This document shows, piece after piece, positions 38,860 through 51,135 of a DNA stretch of 64,000 bases. The notes beneath the pieces were generated by a model. The model had not been told where the DNA came from, searched no databases, and saw only the letters and a list, made by a program, of their open reading frames with translations. Position 1 is the first letter of the stretch. Each line of letters begins with the position of its first letter. Made by a program: the position numbers and the translations under genes. The stretch covers positions 1 to 64,000 of the forward strand of contig WPIO01000325.1 of the NCBI GenBank assembly GCA_009760855.2, given 5' to 3'. Source of the stretch: Cristatella mucedo. Taxonomy: Eukaryota; Bryozoa; Phylactolaemata; Cristatellidae.

Positions 38860-38864
38860 CTACC

Positions 38865-39123
38865 CACATCAAGGGTCACACACTCGACCAGATTTTCTCA
38901 TACAACTGCACTTTGTCATCACCAATTATTACCAAGTCCTGCTTATCTGACCACATGCAGATCTCATTCAATCTATAGTGTGTGCCCACATCCTCCTCTA
39001 AAATAACCTGCGAATAAAATAACCTGTGAATCGCGAAACCTCAAGACCCTTGACATCTATGCTGTTTGTGCGAGAATATCTGCTTCACCTCTGCTGCTCA
39101 GTCCTTCCTCCGATCTGTCATCA
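38865..39123 (+). pseudogene. LINE B: endonuclease, second part
   Basis: Resumes right after the target duplication with THIKGHTLDQIFSYN and SCLSDHM, the C-terminal signature of LINE endonucleases, in continuation of the reading that ended at 34515. Frameshifts follow before the next block. Confidence 0.8.
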
Positions 39124-41111
39124 TTGGTAGATAGCTACTACACGACAATAGCTGACACGTTCGACGAGTTTGTACCACTGACAAAGCGCACTGTGCGCCC
39201 CGGCCAAGACGGCCTATGGTTTACCACAGACATTAAACTAGCCAGGTCTACTAAACGAAAGCTTGAAAAAGCATACAAAAGATCCGGACTAACTGTCCAT
39301 CAGCAGGCATATGAAGACTGCTGTAGATCGTACCAATCGATCCTAGCAAAGGCCAAGTCTAGCTTCTATAAAAACATTGTTGAATCACAGATGTGCAATC
39401 TAAAAATGCTGATGTCGACAATAAACCATCCCCTCAACCGTTCCCAGATTAGCTCCTTACCTGATGATCCTTGTGATGATCTAGCCGATCGCTTTTCTCG
39501 ATTCTTTGTGCAGAAGATAGACAAGATAAGGGAATCCATCGCTGCGATGACAACCTCCCCAATAGAATGCGGTTCCTCGGTTCTTGGCTGCACCTCAAAG
39601 TCTGCATTTAAGCAGGTCACTAGTAATCTGGTCCTAAAGTTCGTATCTCAATCAAAGAAGAAAAGTCCTCTGGACCCTATTCCCACCGTCCTGCTCCGAC
39701 GTTGCATTGATCTGCTGCTGCCATGCATAACTAGCATAATATGTCATTAGCCTCAGGTCATGTCCCAGCACCTTTCAAAAAAGCTGTAGTCAGGCCACTT
39801 CTCAAGAAAGCTACACTAGACCTAGAGAACAATAGCAACTACCGCCCAGCCTCCCTTCTATCATTCCTAACAAAGACACTGGAACGGGTCGTGGCAGACC
39901 AGCTGAACTCATATATCGGAACCTCACACCTAGCGAGTAAGTTCCAGTCTGGCTTTAGAGCTAATCACTCCACAGAGTCAGCATTTCTTAGGGTATACAA
40001 CGATCTACTTAGAAATGCAGACATGGGTAGAGTGTCTCTGCTTGTTTTGCTTGATCTTTTGGCAGCTTTTAATACCATCGATCACAAAGTTCTTCTAGAG
40101 CGCCTTTCATCTCGCCTGGGCATCACAGGCACTGCTCTGCAGTGGTTCATGTCTTATCTCAGTGGGTGACTCCAGAGTATTGACGTGAATGGACAAAGAT
40201 GATCTGAAGTACCTCTGAAATATGGAGTACCAGTAGGGCTAGGGTGCTCCGTGATAGGTCTGGTTCTTTTCACGGTTGATACTCTCCCTCTTGCTGATGT
40301 GATTGCCAAGCACAATCTAGGCTTTCACCTCTAAGCGGATGACACTCACTTGTACCTTTGCTTTGATCCCTCCCAGCCTTCGAGCACCTCAAATTCTCTC
40401 AACTCACTTGCTGCATGCATTGATAACGTCCGCACATGGATGGCGGCCAATTTTCTAAAACTAAACGATGATAAAACTAACTTACTAGGTATGGGCAAAC
40501 CCAGTGTGACTCAGAGATTGGAAAGGCTAACTCTCAAAACTGGCTCTGCCAGCATATCTCCTGTTAAATCAGCTCGGAATCCAGGTCTTATATTCCAAAG
40601 TGACCTCTCGTTGGACGACCATATCAGCTCCACAGTCAAATCCGCCTATTTTCAGCTTCATAACATTGCTAAAATCCGGGCTTGTTTAGATAAAGATACC
40701 ACGTCCAAGTTGGTCCACGCATTCGTGACATCACGTCTCGACTTCTGAAAGTCACTGCTTACTGGCCTACCAGCATGAGCGATCAGGCGATTGCAGCTGG
40801 TGCAAAACTCTGCAGCTAGGCTTTTCTGTCGTGAGCGTCGCAGTTGCCACATTACTCCACTTCTCGCCGACCTGCACTGGCTACCAGTCAAGCAACGGAT
40901 TGACTTCAAGGTTGTGACGCTCACTTTTAGGTCCCTTCATTCTATGGCTCCAGCCTATCTCTCAGATATACTACCACATCAAGCCAAGCATCGTACCACC
41001 CGCTTTTCGGAATCCAACAGTCTAGAAATTCCTCGTACAAATCTTAAATCCTTTGGAGACCGTGCATTTAGTTCGTATGCTCCCAACGCCTGGAACTCCC
41101 TCCCAACCTGA
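39124..41111 (+). pseudogene. LINE B: reverse transcriptase
   Basis: KSPLDPIPTVLLRRCIDLLL and [12 protein letters not shown] open the RT domain; [37 protein letters not shown] and [17 protein letters not shown] follow. The catalytic YADD reads stop-ADD, because a TAA at 40332 replaces the Tyr codon. Then DDTHLYLCFD, NFLKLNDDKTNLLGMG and, after frameshifts, LLADLHWLPVKQRIDFKVV and MAPAYLSDILPHQ. At least four stops. Confidence 0.9.
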
Positions 41112-41398
41112 CCTGACCACATTTAGAAGAAACATAAAGATACACCTATTTAGGTCAGCATTTAGTGGGCCCCTGTGATTCGTCCTTGATGTGCTTATGG
41201 GTGCTGACACTGTGCATGGTGCCACTAACCACATTTGCATGCTGACCCTGTGCATGTCACCCCAAACCATAATATTCTTTTCGTTTGTTTTTCAAGCATG
41301 ATTTTACTTACCATTCAATTGCATTTCACTTTGCAGCAAATGTGAAGCGCCTAGAAAGAGATTACCAAGTGCATTATTATTATTATTATTTTTATTAC

Positions 41399-41670
41399 GC
41401 AACGACAACTACTCTCCTACTTCCCGCTATGGCACATCTTTTTCTGAGGTCCTGAGCTACTACTTCTATGCTACTCACTACCTCAGCTGCTCTCCTGACT
41501 CTGCTATGCTTCCCACTTTTTCTTTGTTGCGTGAGGCGAAGTATGATGGCTACCGAATGCGTACCGAAAGCCGATTAGGCTGTGACTGGGCTATACAAAA
41601 CTCTCCTGCCTAACACCCGCATGGTCTTTATGACTTTTGTGGAGTGACAGACGGAGTTACATTACATTAA
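41399..41670 (+). mobile_element. LINE family A 3' end
   Basis: Matches in reverse the 3' UTR at 42661-42900 and 12350-12600 (for example CCGAATGCGTACCGAAAGCC and ACACCCGCATGGTCTTTATG) and ends in TTACATTACATTA. It abuts the LINE B tail. Confidence 0.8.
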
Positions 41671-42040
41671 ATTGCCCAAGTCTAGCCTGAAAAAGGAATG
41701 TCAGCATCGCCATTTGGTATTACGAATTTGATTATGCCTATATCTTAGCAAGCAGGGAGGGAGAGCCACAGCAGCTATTCTAAAGGAGCGAAGCCCAGTT
41801 GTTTTTATGGTCTTGCTGGAGTTGGTGTGCTCCTGAGCGTTCGAGACCGAAAACAGGTTTCGCTTTGAATAAGCTATGGAGATTGATCCGGCCTACACCC
41901 ACTTAGTCTTCATGGCATTATGTGCTAGAACGGATGAAGGTATGCATATTTGTATATATGGGTGTTTGAAAATTATTCTAATTTTACATTAGCATCATGC
42001 CAGCTATCGACCTCACTCGTTCACCACCAATGGACCTCAT
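41671..42040. other. unassigned spacer
   Basis: No coding or repeat feature recognised. Confidence 0.4.
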
Positions 42041-42400
42041 CTTTGTAGGCTCCCAAAGCCTGGAACTCCCTCCCGACTTGCATCAGAGCATCCCCTGACT
42101 TGATCAAATTTAAAAAGAACCTAAAAACACAACTATATAGGACAGCATTTAGGGGGTTCCTTTGATTCGCTATTCACGTGTTTATGCGTGCTGACACTGA
42201 TAATGCCGCCACTAACCACATTTGCATGATGACCCTGTGCATTTCAATCCTAATCGCGTTGTTCATGTTGTTTATCGAGCATGAAATTACTTACGCTTCA
42301 ATCGCGTTTGTCTTTGCTGTTTTTGTAAAGCGCCAAGGAAGAGATTGACTTCTATGAAGGCGCTTTATCAAGTGCATTTTTATTGTTAATGTTATTATTA
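42041..42400 (+). mobile_element. LINE family B 3' end
   Basis: CCCAAAGCCTGGAACTCCC, then the ACATTTGCATG and CCCTGTGCAT phrases and the final AAGCGCC...GAAGGCGCTTTATCAAGTG hairpin with an ATT-rich tail, as at 41050-41398. Confidence 0.8.
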
Positions 42401-42464
42401 AGCGAATGCTATTGGCTACCACTTTCTCGCCAAAAGACAGCCCGCCTTGCATCCGCTCGAGAAA

Positions 42465-42660
42465 ACTAGGAATATAATAATAATAACACATTTGTTAAAG
42501 CAGAGAACTCAAAGAACTCAGAGAACCCAATCTCTATCTAAGGGCTTCACATTTGCTGCAAGGGAAATGCGATCGAATGAGCTGTGGTATCACCCTACAC
42601 AAAACGACAAGAATGACATTGTTAGGGGTGGCATACCAGGGGTCAGCATGCAAGTGTAGT
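42465..42660 (-). mobile_element. LINE family B 3' end, reverse
   Basis: On the minus strand: GCATGCTGACCCC, TTGCAGCAAATGTGAAGCC, GATTGGGTTCTCTGAG and TTATTATTATA in the family order. Diverged. Confidence 0.6.
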
Positions 42661-43200
42661 CAGTAATGTAATGTATCTCCGTCAGCAACTCCACAAAGTC
42701 ATAAAGACCATGTGGGTGTTAGGCAGGAGAGTTTTGTATAGCACACTCACAGCCTAAGCGGCTTTCGGTACGCATTCGGTAGCCAACAGACTTCGTCTCA
42801 CGCAACAAAGAGAAAGTGGGAAGCATAGCAGAGTTAGGAGAGCAGTTGAGGTAGTGAGTAGCATAGAAGTAGCAGTTCAGGACCGCTGAAAAAGATGTGC
42901 CATAGTCGGCAGTTGGAGAGTAGATGTCGTTGCGTACGAATTGTGGAAGCGAGTTCCACAGTTTAGGACCTGCAGAGCTAAAGCTTCTGTCGCCAACTGT
43001 CTTTAAGCGGAGGAATGGGACAGCTAATTTATTGTCCACATAGAACCTGAGGGCGCGAACAGGCTGGAACTGATGCAGCAGTTCAGCTAGGTATGAAGGA
43101 GCCAAACCGTGGCGTTGTGGGTCAGCGTAAGAACTTTGCTCTGTATCCTTTGCTCAACCGGCAACCATTCTAGCTCTTTCAGCAAAGGAGTCACTTGCAT
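42661..43200 (-). mobile_element. LINE family A 3' end with RT C-terminus, reverse
   Basis: Encodes MAPSYLAELLHQFQPVRALR and NKLAVPFLRLKTVGDRSFSS on the minus strand and shares its full 3' UTR with 12350-12900 at high identity. The tail TGTAATGTA lies at its left edge. Confidence 0.85.
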
Positions 43201-43260
43201 GCTGTAGAGATGCAGGCTAAGTAAAATGTATGCGACAATCTTGAAAAAAAGAAAAGGCTT

Positions 43261-43335
43261 TTAATTATAATAATAATAATGCACTTGATAAAGCGCCCTC
43301 AGAGAATTTAATCTCTCTCTAGGCGCTTTAGAAAA
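43261..43335 (-). repeat. LINE family B tail, reverse
   Basis: (TAA)n, then TGCACTTGATAAAGCGCCCT and the complementary GGCGCTTTAG 50 bp further: the hairpin and ATT tail of the family in reverse. Confidence 0.7.
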
Positions 43336-44384
43336 TGCTACGAACTCGCTCGGCATTTTAATTGACACTAGATGCTCTTGAAAGACTCTGCACGAACCAT
43401 CGCCAGAATTGCCGTGCTGTGCATCCGAGGCGCTAATTGTCAGTCGCTTGAGAAAATTAAGAGATCTCAATACAGTCAGTGAGAGTATGCAGACATTCGG
43501 ATTTGCAGGTCATAGCCGAGTGGTATGGTCGAGCTTTCAACGGAAGAATTTGAAAAATCCCAGACTATTTCTGAGTGTCTGCAAATACAACCTGTTTTGA
43601 GTTTTCTCCAACGCATCAGGAATAAATAACTATTGCGACCTTGGTGAACCACCTACTGACTCGATCGTTTGCGATGTGCTGGAACTAGTCAGTGTTCGCT
43701 TAGTCTGCCAAGGCCCGCAGTCTCAATGCTAACCGGATTCATATTTCCTGTAATTTTCCTAATGGTTCGAAAGAGAGCCGAAAACGTACGTAAGGCTTAA
43801 ATAGAATGACAAGGCAGTTTTACTTCGACTTCGAGAATCATCGATTAAACGCTATAGTTCTTTGCTGTGCAGAAAATGAAAATATTTGAGGACAAGATAT
43901 GGCAAGGTCTACAAATGAGCGCCCCTTGACCTGCTGCAGTTTTTCAGTAGACAGCTTCACCAGTCGCAAGCATTAGCGAGCCACCGATGAGGCTTCTGAC
44001 CAGGTGCTGCGATCGGTTCAACGCCAGCTACTGGGAATTGCGAAGTGCATATCGTGCAAAGGCCGGCTGCCAAATAGGCAGGCCTCTTTCCAGGGCACTT
44101 CCTCGTTGCGCTTTTCACTCGATGCAATTTTACTTCTGTAATTCTAGAAACACTCACGGGAAAGTCGCGATCAGTGCTGTAACGTCGGCTAGCCTCTTTA
44201 CTGTGACAATATACTTGGCTTCTGTCCTCAAGAATCGTCGACATTAGGAGAGTAGTCGCATTTTCCAGGCCTTAGCGCTTAGATGAAAATGTCGATCTAG
44301 ACAAGAGCCTTTTGAAATTCCGGGAGTTGGAGATTGTTGAAATGATTCGCAAGACTGCCAAACAATGAGCGAGATAAATCAACG
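43336..44384. other. unassigned region
   Basis: No coding frame with recognisable similarity and no repeat shared with other parts of the window. Confidence 0.4.
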
Positions 44385-44600
44385 GTTGGCATGCCGACCC
44401 TGTGCATGTCACCCCAAACAATGTTATTCATTTTGCTTGTTTATCAAGCATGATTTCAGCATGATTTTGCTCACCGTTTAATTGCATTTCCTTTTGCAGC
44501 AAATGTAAAGCGCCTAGAGAGAGATTGAGTTCTCTGAGGGCGCTTTATAAAGTGTATTATGATTATTAATAGTATTAATTGTTATGGGTGTCAATTAGAA
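44385..44600 (+). mobile_element. LINE family B 3' end
   Basis: CATGCCGACCCTGTGCATGT, CACCCCAAACAATG, TGCAGCAAATGTAAAGCGCC, GAGATTGAGTTCTCTGAGGG and an ATT-rich tail: the last 200 bp of the family. Confidence 0.8.
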
Positions 44601-46052
44601 AGGACATGCTGACGAGATATTTAACTAATTTTAAAGCGTAACATGTACTCTCATTGTTGAAATTGAACGTTGAATGGTGCAGGTAATAGTTAAATAGTTA
44701 TGGGTAGGCTTTTATCAGTACGTTGTTTTTTTACGTATTCGTACGCTGCTGAGAGTATCTCTCAGTGGAGCGGTTAACAATGAAGAACCTGGCAGCAATA
44801 TTCGGTACTTTGAAGGCCAAGGCATGCGGACCGGTGAGTCGCTGAGGCGAAGATTTAGCACAGCTGTACGGTTGCTGAATTCTCTATAATTTCTAAATTT
44901 AATTTGCCGCGATGTTTTGCCTGGGTAGACGCCGTTTCCGCGACTTTTCGTTAGTGCAACATCCCAGTATGCTGACGACCGTGCGGTTTTTTAGACCGCT
45001 CCACCTTGCGGCCGTTCGCCTTCTCATGTCCTCTCCAGACATCCTAATGCTGACGTCTGTTCTAGAACTCACTTTTAAAAGCCGACGAGATAAGGGCCGA
45101 GCAAGCGAGATACACGCCCGCTTGACGGGGGGGGGGGCAAACTAGGTCGCTCGCGTGTTTAAACTGTACCGTGACTGTAATCTCACTATAACCACACCTG
45201 CGGCGTTCAACGCAGAGCTACAAAGCTTTAGTTTTAGACTGAAACCCAAGCGTGATCGAGCCAAATCCTGAAGCACAGTACACATGAATGTGCATATTTA
45301 TAATCTCAGATTTTATCGCCAACTGCTATCGTTATGTCTGCTGCGGTCGGCGACCATAGAGCCTATACCCTGCACGTAACTTAAGCCGCTTTTGAAGGTT
45401 GAGTCTTTCTTTTTTCCTGATTCTGTCCTGCTCCGATCTTCAGTCATGAGTACTGTCGGTTTTCCTTTAAGCCTTGCTTCGTCCATAGTCCATCCTCAGA
45501 GTGATCGTGGTAAAATTACTATTGCTGGGAAGGTAAAAGAATGACTCTCAAAGATGCACCTCTTAGTTAATTTTAATGTTCTGCAACTGTCTAAATCGCC
45601 CGATCCCCCATTATGTGATATTGCGCATTTTTAGTGTCCTACAAACTAGGACTCTCGCCGAACGCTTCAGTGATTAGGTCGGTCGAGTCCACCCCCATAT
45701 GCTTTGAAATGCAATGAAGTGTGCTCTTAGCAGCGCCTATGATTAGTCGTTTGTGCAGGTTTGCCTGAGTCTTGGTCAACACGTAGAACCACGTTTAGCT
45801 CTGAGTCAACCTGGGTCAACCCTATGCAAGGCAGAAGTAGATAACAAGTGCTGATTACCAACGTTATTGGTCCGGAGCACTACCTTTAAAGTATTTGAAA
45901 TGGAAATTACTAAAAGTACATTTTTAGAACGATACCACTTTTCGTCGCTGGAAAAAAACGGTTATACACAGCTGTCTGCCCAGGCTGTAAGACATTTTCC
46001 ACTGGGGTATGACGATTTCCCCTATCTTGATGAATGCATAACTGAGAATACA
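44601..46052. other. unassigned region
   Basis: Mixed composition with a G run at 45127-45136. No gene, LINE or satellite module recognised. The satellite block starts after it. Confidence 0.4.
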
Positions 46053-46053
46053 G

Positions 46054-46095
<42 letters not shown>

Positions 46096-46106
46096 ATATA
46101 TATATT
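46053..46106. repeat. (TA)n(TG)n microsatellite
   Basis: TA dinucleotides, then seven TG, then TA again, directly at the left edge of the satellite block. Confidence 0.95.
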
Positions 46107-46689
46107 CAGCCTTGTTTTGCGGATGCTACGACAAGGCTGACATGGACCTCAGTTTTTTCAGCTTGCTGCTTTGCAAATGGAAGACTGCAATGCATTTACC
46201 TAATTGTAACTATTGTAATGTTTATACTAATATATTGCATACCGCCCTCAGAGAACTGATTCTCTTTCCAGGTACTTAACAGATGCATTACGTAAAGCAT
46301 CAAATGACACGGAAAGCAGCAAATGATATGCCGTGGCACCTGCAGGCATCAGGCACAGTGTAGGTGGATGAATTCACATGACAGACCAATTTCAATGACC
46401 CGTCGAATGCTTTGATAAACGGATTTGCATCTAGCTTGTTTTAAGTGTCGTCCCTGTCAGTTGCCCAGCACTCGGTCGTCAAGATGGGGTCTGCTGACCA
46501 CGAATACCTCGCTAGGCGCTTGCACAGGCCCATGTGGGAGGCTGCAAACAACTCTCTGAGGTCTCTGTGGAAGTCGCTGTGGTGTTATGCATCTACGGAC
46601 AGAAATATCACTCGAATGGGTAGAGAAGCACTAAATCTGCGCCATATAGGCTAAGCCCGATATGCCCTCAAGACAGTTGTGACACATGA

Positions 46690-46770
46690 GGTTAGCGGCT
46701 CATGCGGCTGTTTTCCATGGTCTGGTCCCCAGGTTGTGGGTTCTAATCCTGGAGAGAGCGATTCTTCATT
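46690..46770 (+). repeat. tRNA-like segment, unit 1
   Basis: GGCTCATGCGGCTG and GGGTTCTAATCCTGG at tRNA-like spacing; box B carries one change. Confidence 0.4.
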
Positions 46771-47324
46771 GCTGCTGGAAGCGGCATTAATAGCCATAAA
46801 GTCTCTATGCAGAAGTGGCTGCTAAATTGGCTCGAGCTTGCTTACTATTTCCCCGTTCGGACACAACTGGGATGCAAACGCAGCACTCGTAAAGGACAGT
46901 AGAAGTCTCCACCCACACAGGACGACTACTGTGATGTGGCGGTGCCATAATCTTGTATCGCAGCTAGCGAACGATACGGTACAGTACCTGTGAAAGCACA
47001 AAAGAGAAGAGTGACACATGCAGGAACGCTGTAACCCTAGCTTGGATACATAATTGACAAAACGGCCGCCTGATGGGCATTTAAGCGATGCACGTGCGAG
47101 TCGGTGGCAGAAAGTTATAATCAGCTCAACTGCCAATGCTGCACGTCTCGAATCAAATCTACCAGCCTATCTCACGGGGCCGGCTTTTTATGCGGCTACG
47201 TCCACAAGCTATCGCGAGACCGCATCATCACAAATAAGAGTCACCCGCCACAATCAGGGTCGCGTTGCCCGCCCAGCCGTATTAGATATGCAGACCATGA
47301 AGCCCTGGAGCCGGCGAAGACGAA

Positions 47325-47510
47325 ACCGAGGCTCTACCAAGACCAAGGCTCGACCGAGACCGATGCTGAACCGAGGATGACGCTTGACCAAGACCAAGGC
47401 TCGACCGAGGCTAAGGCTCGAACGAGACCGAAGGTCGACTATGATTGAGGCTCGACCGGACCGAGGCTCAACCGTGACTGCGGCTCGACCGTGACTGAAG
47501 CTCGACCCAT
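47325..47510 (+). repeat. 17-bp minisatellite, unit 1
   Basis: About ten degenerate copies of GAGGCTCGACCGAGACC. Confidence 0.85.
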
Positions 47511-48903
47511 GACCGATGTTTGACTGTGATGAGCGGAATGTAAAAATTGTGCTTTGAGGTCAAAATCCTGTCGCCTACTTCTAGCGTGGCAGCCAGTAAC
47601 AGGGGTTTCGGCGGCGCTGCAAGTTTTGCTGCAGACACAGTACATTCCGAGCACAGCTTCGTGCCTCGGGTGTGCCCTAGCAGCTTACTTATTAGATTTC
47701 ATCGAACCGGCAGCCATCGCAATTGGCCTGAATCTGCTCGGCGTCCGTTTACAGACACTGAGTCTACGTTTAGTACGACAGAATATTTTTTAGTATTGCA
47801 CATTTATAAGTTATCACGGTACAGTATATACATTATTAAAATTAATAAAAATTGTGTACATTGAACGTGAAATTCTCAGTATTTTATATAAAATATCTAA
47901 ATAAAGTGTAGCGTTCACCTTTAATTTAATTTTTGACTTGCTTAAACGCCGTTAAAGCCGCGTGTACAGTTGTTAATGCTCACAGCCCACCTTTTGGTAA
48001 AGCTGCAAAGCTTCTCATGGCGATCGGTGACTTGGTGTCATTTAACGCTTTGCATTGATTTACGTAGGAATGGTTACAAGATCGACGGGGCTTTAGGGGA
48101 ATGGGGGAAGACGACGGGTGCGCCAGCCACCCAGTGGATTCGGCCACAGGACTGGGCATCGGTCGATCGCCTGGACAGAAGGGCAGGATCGGCCAACAGC
48201 ATCGACTTTAAAATGACTGCCTACCCCTTACCACATGAAGGCCCCGACGCACAAACCCTCGGCTTCATCGCCCGTGGAGACGACGACCCGACCTCTTGGC
48301 TGTACTTCTCGCTCGGATTGCTCGCTTGCTCACTTCTAGCGTCGTCGATAGCTCTCCGTCTGATCGAGGGGCTCTTACGCCCACTAGAGAGCGGGCGAGC
48401 ATGCCTGCTTGCAATGGTCGATTAGAGGCCAACAAACGTGGTAAATACAAGCAGGGCTCGCAATTTAATCTACTTTCTCGCTCAGCTCGTGCCGCCCTGC
48501 CACCCTATTTAAGCGCTTCGCGAAACTTGGATCAACTAGCAAGCGCTTTGTGCACGGATCACCGAATTGCAGATCAATCGCACACGAGCTAGTGCACACA
48601 AGCTGAGGTCGCCACTTCTCACGTGAATCTCGAGCTAGCAGTGGGTGCCGCATGGATTAGTGTGAGTGCAACGATCAGCTCAGCTCCGCGATCGTTCTTT
48701 TTATCTCAGCGTTCACAGGCTGGTGCTTCACCTTTAACGACGCTTAAAAACACCTTAAATAACTGTGAATGACAAAAAGAAGGCGAAGACCTGAGTGTCA
48801 CACCTTTTAGTGGTAGAACATTTTTGGGCGGCTGGGTGCAGTGTCGAACAATGACCATGTTTCACAACGGATGAATCAGGAGGAAAGAGAGACTAGTAGG
48901 CAG

Positions 48904-48905
<2 letters not shown>

Positions 48906-48983
<78 letters not shown>

Positions 48984-48999
48984 GAGAGAGAGAGAGAGG
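48906..48999 (+). repeat. (GA)n microsatellite
   Basis: About 94 bp of almost pure GA, an expanded version of the purine-rich stretch seen at 53960-54140, 58640-58800 and 61800-61950 in the other units. Confidence 0.95.
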
Positions 49000-49784
49000 G
49001 AAAGAGATAGATAGTGAGCCCTGACCGGAGGATACCAACCACCAGACAAAGCATCGATATGGGCTATCCTCCTATCTCCGCGGTTCCTCGCACCTCCCAA
49101 CTAGGTGTCGCTTAACTTCCTTAGCGGGCTCATGGCGGTCGCCAACTGGGCGACGGCGGCCGCTGCCTGAATTACGCGATTTCGCTTTCTCCTTACATTA
49201 GGTAATTCAGCCTTGTGTTGCGGAAGTCACGACAAGGCTGACACGGACCTCAGTTTTTTCAGCTTGTCCCTTCGCAAATGGACTGACGGTAACGCCTTTT
49301 TTAATTAATAATAATAATACTAATAAATTGTAAACCACCGTCAGAGAACTGATTCCCTTTCCAGGCACTTTACAGATGCTGTACGTAAAGCAGCAAATTA
49401 CACGGAAAGCAGAAAATGGTATGCCGTAGCACCCACAGGCATCAGGCTCAGTGTAGGCGAGTAAATTCACACGAAAGAAAAATCTTGAGACCTATCGAAT
49501 CCTTCAATAAACAGATGGTTTCTTCCTTGTTTTTCAGTGTCGTCTCTGTCAGCTGCCGCCGACTCGGTCGTCAAGATGAGGCCCACTGGCCACAAATAGC
49601 TCGGTAGGCGCGTGCACAGGAATGTGAGTGCGGCCGTAAAGAGCTCTCTGGGGTGCCTCTGGACGTCGCTGTGTTGTTATGCAGCTTCGGACATTAATGT
49701 CACTTGAAAGGGCACAAAAGCACGAAATCTGAGCCTTATAAGCAATGCCTAATGTGCCTTCGAGACTGTTGTAACACACGTGTC

Positions 49785-49860
49785 GAGCAGCTTAAGCGGC
49801 TGCTTTACACGGCCTGGTCCCTAGGTCGAGGGTTCGAATCCTGTAGTGGGCGATTCTCCA
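49785..49860 (+). repeat. tRNA-like segment with exact box B, unit 2
   Basis: GTCGAGCAGCTTAAGCGG, then GGTCGAGGGTTCGAATCCTG. GGTTCGAATCC is the canonical T-loop box B. Acceptor pairing is poor, so it is not a tRNA gene; it is more likely an old SINE or a polymerase III promoter remnant carried by the satellite. Confidence 0.5.
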
Positions 49861-50389
49861 TTACTGCTGACACCGGCATTGATAACCGTAAAGTCGCTAT
49901 GCGAAGAGGCTGGCAAATCAGCTCATGTTTATTACCTATTTCCCCGTCCGGATAAAACTGAGATGCAAACTCAGTGCTCATAAAGGACAGTGGAAGTCTC
50001 CACCAACTATAGACGAATACCGTGCAGTGGTGAAACCCGAAATTTGTAACGCGGTTAGTGAATGATACAATGCTGTACCACTAAAAGCCGGATAAAGCAT
50101 CATGATGCATGACAGTACGCCGTATTAGACATGTAATATATATCAGCACCGGCGGCCGGGCATTCATTACTGGCATACGCGGCTCATTGGCCAGCAGTGA
50201 AAATCGGCTCAAATGCAAACGCAGCTCGTCCTGAATAAAATCTGCTAGCTCATTGAGTAGGCATTTTAAACGGCCCAGACCATAGCCTGTCGCAAGATTG
50301 CAATATCGAAAAAAAGGATTACTGGCAGCAATCTTGGTAGCCTTTCCGGCGAGGCCATATTAGAAAAGAAAAGCATGACGCCTCCAGCC

Positions 50390-51135
50390 GGCGAGGACGA
50401 AACCAAGGCTCGACTGAGGTCAAAGCTCGACCGAGACCGAGGCTCGACCAAGACCGAGGCTCGATAAAACCAAGGTACGAACAAGAACGAGGATCGACGA
50501 GACCAATGCTCGACAGGGATCGAGGCTCGACAGCAACGGCGGCTCAACCTCGTACGAGGCTTGACCGTGAACGAGGCTCGACCGAGAACGAGGCTCGAAC
50601 GAGACCGAGACTCGGTCGCGAATGAGGCTCGACAGAGACCGAGGCTCGACCAAAGCCGAGGCTCGACAGGGAACGAGGCTCGACCGAGAGCGCCGCTCGA
50701 CCGAGAGCGACGCTCGACCAAAAGCGAGGCTCAACCGAAACCGAGGCTCAACCGAGACCGAGGCTCGACCGAGACAAAGGCTCGATCAGGAACGAGGCTA
50801 GACCGAGACAAAGGCTCGACCAGGAACGAGGCTAGGCCGAGACTGAGGCTCGACCGAGACCGAGGCTCGACCGAGACAAAGGCTCGACCGCGACCGAGGC
50901 TCGACCGACACCGAGGCTCGACCGAGACCGAGGCTCGACCTAGACCAAGATCCGACCGAGAACGAGGCTGAACCAAAACCTGGGCTCGACCGAGACAGGG
51001 CTCTACCGAGAACGAGGCGCGATCGAGAGCGAGGCTCGACCGAGATCAAGGCTCGACCGAGACCGAGGCTTGACAGACACCGAGGCTCGACCGATATCGA
51101 GGCTCGACCGACACCGAGGCCCGACCGACACCGTG
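50390..51135 (+). repeat. 17-bp minisatellite, unit 2 first array
   Basis: About 43 degenerate copies of the 17-mer with many point changes. Confidence 0.9.

Larger units (their letters stand above)
33600..41398 (+). mobile_element. LINE family B (CR1/L2-like), split by an LTR element
   Basis: Endonuclease gene part (33619-34515), LTR retrotransposon (34516-38859), rest of the endonuclease (38865-39123), reverse transcriptase (39124-41111) and a 3' UTR ending in a small hairpin region and an (ATT)n tail at about 41380. Without the insert it is about 3.45 kb. Many copies of its last 200-400 bp are scattered from 42 to 44.6 kb. Confidence 0.88.

Noticed and set aside
48265..48600. Host gene between satellite modules (151-codon frame at 47970-48425 and overlaps)
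   Set aside because: The same DNA recurs in other units with the frame broken, so it is satellite, not a conserved gene.
49785..49860. tRNA gene
   Set aside because: Box B is good but the acceptor and anticodon stems do not pair and the segment is repeated with decay in every unit.
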